Below are positions 7,150-11,351 of a stretch of DNA of 11,351 nt, piece by piece (within the stretch, counting starts at the first letter, position 1; each line of letters starts with the position of its first letter). The DNA is taken from NCBI GenBank assembly GCA_003506895.1, contig DNXO01000156.1:1-11351 (forward strand), written 5' to 3'. Made by a program: the position numbers and the translations under genes. The notes below the pieces were generated by a model. It ran no database searches. It was not told the DNA's origin and was given only the letters and a program-made list of their open reading frames with translations. Source of the stretch: Acetobacteraceae bacterium. GTDB lineage: Bacteria > Pseudomonadota > Alphaproteobacteria > Acetobacterales > Acetobacteraceae.

Positions 7150-8490
7150 ATGGCGGCTGAAACACGAAACCGTGATCGGATCGGTGGCGGTACGCCGGCG
7201 GAACGATGGCTGCTCGCGGCCGCGACCTGGGCGGTGCTGCTGCTGCCCGCCGCATTGATGTATGCTCGCGCGTTCGGGGACGGCGTGCTGAGCGTGATCG
7301 CGGTGTTGTTCCTGATCAGTGCCGGGATCACCCGCTCATGGGGTTGGTTGAAAGCGCCCTGGACGCGTTTGATGCTGGCGTTCTGGGTGTGGATGATGGT
7401 TTGCACATGGCTGGCGGGGTCGCAGCACGCCCTGGCACAGGCTACGGCGTCGATTCGCTTCTTCGTATTCATCGCGGCCCTGGAGACCTGGGTGCTGGCG
7501 GACCCGGGAACGCGTCGCCGGCTTTGGTATGTGATCCTGGGTTGCGCCGTTTGGATCCTGATCGAGTGCTGGCAGCAATATCTGTTCGGGGTGAACGAGA
7601 TCGGCTGGCCGCGCTGGGCGGACGGTGCCCTGACCGGCCCGTTTCGGGGGCCGACCGCGGGCGGGGCATATCTGATGGTGTTTTTCCCGGCTTTTCTGCC
7701 GCTGTGTTTCTTGCTGCTGCGACGTGACAAGGCGATGGAGCGGCTTGCCGGCGTCGCCGTGATGATCCTGGCGGCCGCGACAATGATACTGATCGGCCAG
7801 CGGATGCCGGCGTTGCTGATGACACTGGGGCTGGTGGTCAGCGGGTTGTTGTTCCGGCAGGTGCGCTTGCCGGTGATCCTGACGATCGCGGTCAGCGTGG
7901 CCGTGCTGGCGTTGCTGCCGGTGATCTCACCGCCGGCGTTCGAGAAGCTGGTGGTGCATTTCACCGAACAGGTTCAGCATTTCTGGGCGACTCCCTATGG
8001 GCTGATTTTCGGCCGTGCGATGACGATGATTCAGGCGCACCCCTGGATCGGGCTGGGATGGGATGGGTTTCGCGACAACTGCATGAACCCGACCTATCTG
8101 GGGGGCGTGTCGTGGCTGCCGGTCAGCGATCCCGCCAGTCCGCTGGGCTGCAACATTCACCCCCATAACTACTGGCTGCAGATCGCCACCGATGCCGGGC
8201 TGGTTGGAGTCGTCCTGTTCGCGGCGCTGGTGGTGCTTTGGTTGCGGCGTATCCGCGGCGTGGCTGGCGATCTGGGCAACGACCGGCGGGCGGCGCTGCT
8301 GGTGATCGTGTTCGTGGTGATGTGGCCCATTGCCTCCGCCACGTCATTGTTCACCGTGCCCAATGCGGGCTGGATCTTCCTGATGGTCGGCTGGGGTCTG
8401 GCGGAGGCCCGATGGGGGTTGGCCGAATTGGGTTCGGTAGTCGGGTCCGGGTCGCGGCAAGCCGGGGCAGGGCGGGAAAAAATCGCATAA
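7150..8490 (+). CDS. O-antigen ligase / Wzy-type polymerase family membrane protein
   Basis: This 446-residue integral membrane protein belongs to the O-antigen ligase/polymerase (Wzy_C-like) superfamily, which moves undecaprenyl-linked glycans onto lipid A-core or onto another glycan at the periplasmic face. About ten or more hydrophobic helices are visible, for example at 20-38, 45-60, 74-90, 125-142, 172-190, 201-216, 221-235, 238-258, 350-366 and 381-395. Family signatures are GQRMPALL (216-223), with a conserved-type Arg218, and a large periplasmic loop (about 259-345) with HPWIGLGWDGF (297-307) and ending in HPHNYWLQIATDAGLVG (337-353). His339 is the usual functional histidine. ATG at 7150 is the first sensible start, although the open frame runs back to 5824 antisense to lptF. 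Ligase and polymerase cannot be separated from sequence alone; adjacency to lptF slightly favours an LPS role. Its last 46 codons overlap an antisense gene. Confidence 0.85.
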   Translation: MAAETRNRDRIGGGTPAERWLLAAATWAVLLLPAALMYARAFGDGVLSVIAVLFLISAGITRSWGWLKAPWTRLMLAFWVWMMVCTWLAGSQHALAQATASIRFFVFIAALETWVLADPGTRRRLWYVILGCAVWILIECWQQYLFGVNEIGWPRWADGALTGPFRGPTAGGAYLMVFFPAFLPLCFLLLRRDKAMERLAGVAVMILAAATMILIGQRMPALLMTLGLVVSGLLFRQVRLPVILTIAVSVAVLALLPVISPPAFEKLVVHFTEQVQHFWATPYGLIFGRAMTMIQAHPWIGLGWDGFRDNCMNPTYLGGVSWLPVSDPASPLGCNIHPHNYWLQIATDAGLVGVVLFAALVVLWLRRIRGVAGDLGNDRRAALLVIVFVVMWPIASATSLFTVPNAGWIFLMVGWGLAEARWGLAELGSVVGSGSRQAGAGREKIA

Positions 8491-9517
8491 GAGGCACAGA
8501 AGCGGCCTGGACCACGGCGCTGATTCCCGCGCGGTGCAGCCAGCCGGCGAGTCGCATTTGCGGCGCCAGGGTGAGCGCCAGGGTTCGCTGGTAGGTCGAA
8601 GCGACCTGGTTCGCGAGCCATGCCTCGGCGGCATGTTGCCCGCTGTGCAGTGCGATTGCCATGCCGTCACCGGTCAACGAGGGGATGACCGCCGCCTGAT
8701 CGCCGAGGCGGAACAGGCCGCCGGGACGGGCCTGGTATCCATAGGGGACTCCGGCGACCGCGAGCGGGCGGTGCAGGAGCGGGTGGCTGCCCGACAGCAT
8801 CGCGGCGAAGCGGGGACTATGGCGTCCGATCGCCTCGGTCAGGCCAGTCCATGCACCGCCATAACGCAGGAAGGCCGTTTGCTGGACGGCGATGCACAAC
8901 ACGACTCGCCCGTTCTCGACGCATTGCATGCCGGCGTAGCCACCGGGGAACAGGGTCAGCTCCGTCGCGCCTTCCAGTTTCCGCGCCGATTCGGGTGCCA
9001 AGGTCAGATAGGTTTTCAGGCCGACGGCGCCCTGGCCGGTCCACACGCGGGCGTGGCCGCGCAAGTCGTGCTTGCCGGTCGCCAGGAAGACGGTCTCGGC
9101 TGACATCGCGTCCTGACCGGCGATTTCAATCGTCCAGGCGTCGCCGTCGCGGGTCAGCCGGCGCACCGTCTGGCCCGTGCGAACGATCGCCCCCGCATCG
9201 CGTGCCCGGTTCAGCAGCGCCGCGTCGAGCGTGCGGCGGGACAGGCCGAAAGCGGGAAAGGGCAGTTCGGTTTCGGCGACCCGGTCGCGGTGGATCAGGC
9301 GGACGCGGCCGATCGGAGCGGCACCGAGCGCGGCGGGATCAACGCGGAAGGATCGGGCGTGCAGGATCGTGTCCAGGCTCAGGAAGTCGCCGCAGACCTT
9401 GTCCGTGGGCCCGGTCGTTCGCTCCAACAGCGTCGGGCGATGACCGGCGCGGGCGAGGGTGATGGCGGCGGCGCACCCGGCGGGGCCGCCGCCGATGATC
9501 AGCGGGTCCCGACGCAT
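8351..9517 (-). CDS. FAD-dependent oxidoreductase, geranylgeranyl-reductase-like (type III PKS cassette)
   Basis: The 388-residue product is a flavoprotein of the FixC/geranylgeranyl reductase/p-hydroxybenzoate-hydroxylase fold. The N-terminal dinucleotide-binding loop is PLIIGGGPAGCAAAITLARAG (from residue 5), with a Glu at 32 (LLER) for the adenosine ribose. KVCGDFLS (40-47) matches the K-x-CG-x-x-LS element of geranylgeranyl-reductase relatives. The second FAD motif is RLGDQAAVIPSLTGDGMAIAL (from 270). Substrate and chemistry (hydroxylation, reduction or dehydrogenation) cannot be read directly. Its place at the end of a type III PKS/methyltransferase operon suggests it tailors the polyketide ring or chain. 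The ATG at 9517 overlaps the end of the methyltransferase gene by 19 bases and has no clear ribosome site, implying translational coupling. The final ~28 residues are Pro/Arg-rich and look like a non-conserved tail; residues 343-388 are encoded opposite the end of the ligase gene. Confidence 0.85.
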   Translation of the reverse strand: MRRDPLIIGGGPAGCAAAITLARAGHRPTLLERTTGPTDKVCGDFLSLDTILHARSFRVDPAALGAAPIGRVRLIHRDRVAETELPFPAFGLSRRTLDAALLNRARDAGAIVRTGQTVRRLTRDGDAWTIEIAGQDAMSAETVFLATGKHDLRGHARVWTGQGAVGLKTYLTLAPESARKLEGATELTLFPGGYAGMQCVENGRVVLCIAVQQTAFLRYGGAWTGLTEAIGRHSPRFAAMLSGSHPLLHRPLAVAGVPYGYQARPGGLFRLGDQAAVIPSLTGDGMAIALHSGQHAAEAWLANQVASTYQRTLALTLAPQMRLAGWLHRAGISAVVQAASVPLMRFFPALPRLAATRTRLPNPIRPTPIGPPPDPSRPSGRSSPHWAR

Positions 9518-10176
9518 AGGCGGAACGGGATGTACCAGGCGATGAAAGCGCGTTCTTCGCTGATGCCGGCCTGCCGCAGGAACGTCTCCCACTCCGCCCG
9601 CCGGAAACCTCGGGCGATCGAAATCTGGCCATCCTCGCGCACGAATCGGTGCCAGAAGGCGATGCGGGCCAGGACGGGGAAGCCGTAATAGGCGATGGCG
9701 TGGCGGTGGATGTCGCTGATGAACCATCCCTTTGCGGCGTTATCCTGCTGCCAGCGGAGGAACGTGACGACCTGCTCGTCCGTCAGGTGATGGGTGAACT
9801 GGGAGCTGACGATGAAGTCGAATTTCTGTCCCGGTTTGTAGGCGAAGGCATCATCGTTGATGAATTCGATGTTGGCGGCTGGATCGGTCGCGGCCTTCGC
9901 GGCCCGGGTGGCCCAGGGGTTCAGATCGATGCCGGTCAGCCGGGCGCCGGGGAAGCGGCGGCGGATGCGGCGCAGGCCGTCGCCGTGGCCGCAGGCGATG
10001 TCCAGCAAGGAGAAGTCCGCGGTCGCGTGCTTTGCCAGCCAGGACAGCATGGGGCGATGGGTCAGGGTGGCGACGTTGACGCGGGAGAGATCGCGCAGGC
10101 ACCGGCTGTAATCGTCGAAATCGACGCAATCGGTATCCATCCGTTCCGGTGTGTCGCTGCGCCTGGACAGGTTCAT
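9499..10176 (-). CDS. Class I SAM-dependent methyltransferase of the type III PKS cassette
   Basis: The 225-residue product has a Rossmann-fold methyltransferase core. Motif I is LLDIACGHGDG (57-67), the acidic end of strand 2 is in LTGIDLNPWA (80-89, Asp84), FINDDAFAY (105-113) resembles motif II, and FDFIVSSQFTHHLTDEQV (119-136) is the strand-4 region. Sequences of this type occur next to bacterial type III PKS genes, and the natural guess is O- or C-methylation of the polyketide; the acceptor is not evident from sequence. The ATG at 10176 overlaps the PKS stop as ATGA, the classic coupled arrangement. A second ATG at 10140 (MDTDCVDFDDY) has GGAACGG just upstream and could be the real start, giving 213 residues. 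The open frame continues upstream to 10881 antisense-free but within the PKS gene; that part is a shadow. Confidence 0.87.
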   Translation of the reverse strand: MNLSRRSDTPERMDTDCVDFDDYSRCLRDLSRVNVATLTHRPMLSWLAKHATADFSLLDIACGHGDGLRRIRRRFPGARLTGIDLNPWATRAAKAATDPAANIEFINDDAFAYKPGQKFDFIVSSQFTHHLTDEQVVTFLRWQQDNAAKGWFISDIHRHAIAYYGFPVLARIAFWHRFVREDGQISIARGFRRAEWETFLRQAGISEERAFIAWYIPFRLCVGTR

Positions 10177-11222
10177 GGGCGGTTGAACGCGAAGGTTTCG
10201 ACGCTGAGGCCCGGGCCGAACGCCATGCCCATGCCCGGGCCGCTTGCGTCCTTGTCGGCGAGAATCCGTTCGAGGACGAACATCAGGGTGGCGGAAGACA
10301 TGTTGCCGTAGTCGCGGAGGATTTCCCGCGAGTATCGCAGGGCATCGGGCGGGAGATGCAGGCCCTGCTGGACGGCGTCGAGAATCGAGCGGCCCCCGGC
10401 GTGAACCGCCCACAGGTCGGGTTCGTCCGAGGGGATCAGGCCTGGACCGTGCTCCGGCAGCCAGCGGCGGATGCGGCCGGGGACCTGGCCGGAGAGATGC
10501 ATCTCGAACCCCTGGTCGCCGATCGTCCAGGTGATCAGGTCGTGGCTGCGGGGAATGATCGTGGCCTGGAAGCGCCCGAGTGCTAATCCGGTCGGGTGGG
10601 CGGTGATGAGGGCGGCAGAGGCGCCGTCGCCGAACAGCAGGAAGCTCAGCATCTTGGGGACGTTCTGGAAATCCTCCTGCAGATGCAGGCTGCACAGCTC
10701 CAGGTTGACCACCAGCACGCGGGACGCCGGATCCGCCCGCACGATCTGGTCGGCGAGTTTCAGGGCGTTCACCGCGGCGAAGCAGCCCATGAAGCCGACG
10801 ATGGTGCGCTGGGTGCTGTCGGGCAGGCCAGCGGCGCGCATGATCTGGAAATCGAGGCCGGGCGCGGTGAAGCCGGTGCAACTCGCGACGATCAGATGGG
10901 TGACGCCGTCCGGCTCCAGCCTGTTGACCGCCCGCATGGCGAGATCAAGCGCGTGCGGCTCATACAACGCCATGCGGGCGGCGGTGGAGGGGAACGCGCC
11001 GCGGCGGTAGAAGCCGGCCGCATCAAGGACCCTGTCGCGTGGCAGGGGGCCTGGTTCGATGATGGCGTAGCGGTGCTCAATGTCCGCCAGGCTGGCCATG
11101 CGGTCGAACAGCATACGCTTGTGCCAGTCGGCAACGGCGTCGCGGCCGAATTCGACGAAGGCTGCGTGGATGTCATGCGGAGGGACGGCGGTCGCGATGC
11201 GGTTGATCCAGGCCTGGGTCAC
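10173..11222 (-). CDS. Type III polyketide synthase (chalcone/stilbene synthase family)
   Basis: This homodimeric thiolase-fold enzyme would load an acyl-CoA starter, extend it with malonyl-CoA and cyclise the chain to a pyrone, resorcinol or phloroglucinol product in the cytoplasm. The protein is 349 residues, normal for bacterial members. The complete catalytic triad is visible: Cys115 in IVASCTGFTAPGLD, His274 in WAVHAGGRSILDAV and Asn307 in DYGNMSSATLMFVLER. Other family features are GFMGCFAAVNALKLA (143-157), LLFGDGASAAL (195-205) and the C-terminal MAFGPGLSVETF (333-344). The start is GTG at 11222, with AAGGGA (11229-11234) six bases upstream. Starter preference is not readable. Alkylresorcinol or alkylpyrone synthesis from a fatty acyl starter is the commonest role of such lone bacterial enzymes with a methyltransferase and a flavoprotein, but this is inference. 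It is the first gene of a three-gene overlapping operon. Confidence 0.95.
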   Translation of the reverse strand: MTQAWINRIATAVPPHDIHAAFVEFGRDAVADWHKRMLFDRMASLADIEHRYAIIEPGPLPRDRVLDAAGFYRRGAFPSTAARMALYEPHALDLAMRAVNRLEPDGVTHLIVASCTGFTAPGLDFQIMRAAGLPDSTQRTIVGFMGCFAAVNALKLADQIVRADPASRVLVVNLELCSLHLQEDFQNVPKMLSFLLFGDGASAALITAHPTGLALGRFQATIIPRSHDLITWTIGDQGFEMHLSGQVPGRIRRWLPEHGPGLIPSDEPDLWAVHAGGRSILDAVQQGLHLPPDALRYSREILRDYGNMSSATLMFVLERILADKDASGPGMGMAFGPGLSVETFAFNRP

Positions 11223-11283
11223 GAGCAGTCCCTTGCGGTTTCACATGATGTGGGGCCGCAAGGACGCTACGCCAGGGTGCGAG
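11223..11283 (-). promoter_or_regulatory. Leader of the type III PKS operon
   Basis: This is the short upstream region of the PKS gene, bounded by the right-hand repeat. It contains the ribosome-binding site AAGGGA (11229-11234) and a small perfect inverted repeat CACAT-G-ATGTG (11242-11252), 20 bases before the GTG. The latter could be a weak operator. No convincing -35/-10 pair is visible, so the promoter may lie within or beyond the repeat at 11284-11337. Confidence 0.4.
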
Positions 11284-11337
11284 TGATACCAGCGGCCCAA
11301 AGGGCCGACGGGATGCGCGCGGGGTTGGTGGGGCGGC
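11284..11337 (-). repeat. Right copy of the ~55-bp dispersed inverted repeat
   Basis: Read on the minus strand, this 54-bp element matches bases 1-55 at the first 25 and last 19 positions. Its inner part holds a perfect hairpin, CGGCCC-AAA-GGGCCG on the plus strand (11293-11307), while the outer CCAG/CTGG pairing seen in the left copy is lost. It lies 61 bases upstream of the PKS start codon, so it may sit at or near that operon's promoter. The 14 bases beyond it are GC-rich and show nothing further. Confidence 0.8.
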
Positions 11338-11351
11338 CGCGCGCCCAATCA

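Noticed and set aside
6413..7255. Second minus-strand open frame overlapping the lptF start
   Set aside because: It is a frame-shifted shadow of LptF: the true frame has six membrane helices, whereas this one is Arg/Pro/Gly-rich without motifs.
10177..10881. N-terminal extension of the methyltransferase frame inside the PKS gene
   Set aside because: It is Arg/Pro-rich low-complexity sequence out of frame with a clearly intact PKS. The ATG at 10176 or 10140 gives a normal methyltransferase length.
1..11337. Composite transposon or genomic island bounded by the inverted repeats
   Set aside because: No transposase or integrase is present, no target duplication can be tested because the left copy begins at base 1, and the interior is mostly essential envelope and ribosome genes.

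Overview
The window reads as chromosomal DNA of a GC-rich Gram-negative bacterium. The outer-membrane assembly genes, their order (lptF-lptG-lptD-surA-rsmA) and the strong G/C third-position bias point to an alphaproteobacterium, probably Rhodospirillales and perhaps Acetobacteraceae. That placement is an inference from gene content and general sequence character; no search was run.

Layout. Bases 1-55 and 11284-11337 are two copies of one imperfect repeat in opposite orientation, so all the genes lie between inverted copies of a dispersed intergenic element. From about 212 to 6969, all on the minus strand, runs a compact operon read as lptF > lptG > lptD > surA > rsmA. LptF and LptG are the membrane subunits that extract lipopolysaccharide (LPS) from the inner membrane. 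LptD is the outer-membrane LPS translocon. SurA is the periplasmic chaperone that helps fold LptD and other barrels. RsmA is the 16S rRNA dimethyladenosine methyltransferase often found at the end of this cluster. The pdxA gene that commonly sits between surA and rsmA is absent. A 180-base intergenic region separates lptF from a divergent plus-strand O-antigen ligase/polymerase-type membrane protein (7150-8490).

Convergent to the ligase is a second minus-strand operon (11222 down to 8351): a type III polyketide synthase with an intact Cys-His-Asn triad, a class I SAM methyltransferase (4-base ATGA overlap) and a geranylgeranyl-reductase-like FAD oxidoreductase (19-base overlap). The overlaps indicate co-translation. 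By analogy with known bacterial type III PKS/methyltransferase/flavoprotein sets, the cassette probably makes and tailors an alkylresorcinol- or alkylpyrone-type lipid; the product cannot be read from the sequence. Its last gene overlaps the 3' end of the ligase by 140 bases on the opposite strand.

Taken together, nearly everything here concerns the cell envelope: LPS transport, barrel assembly, glycan ligation, and probably synthesis of a non-isoprenoid membrane phenolic or pyrone lipid. No tRNA, rRNA, CRISPR array, transposase or prophage gene was seen.
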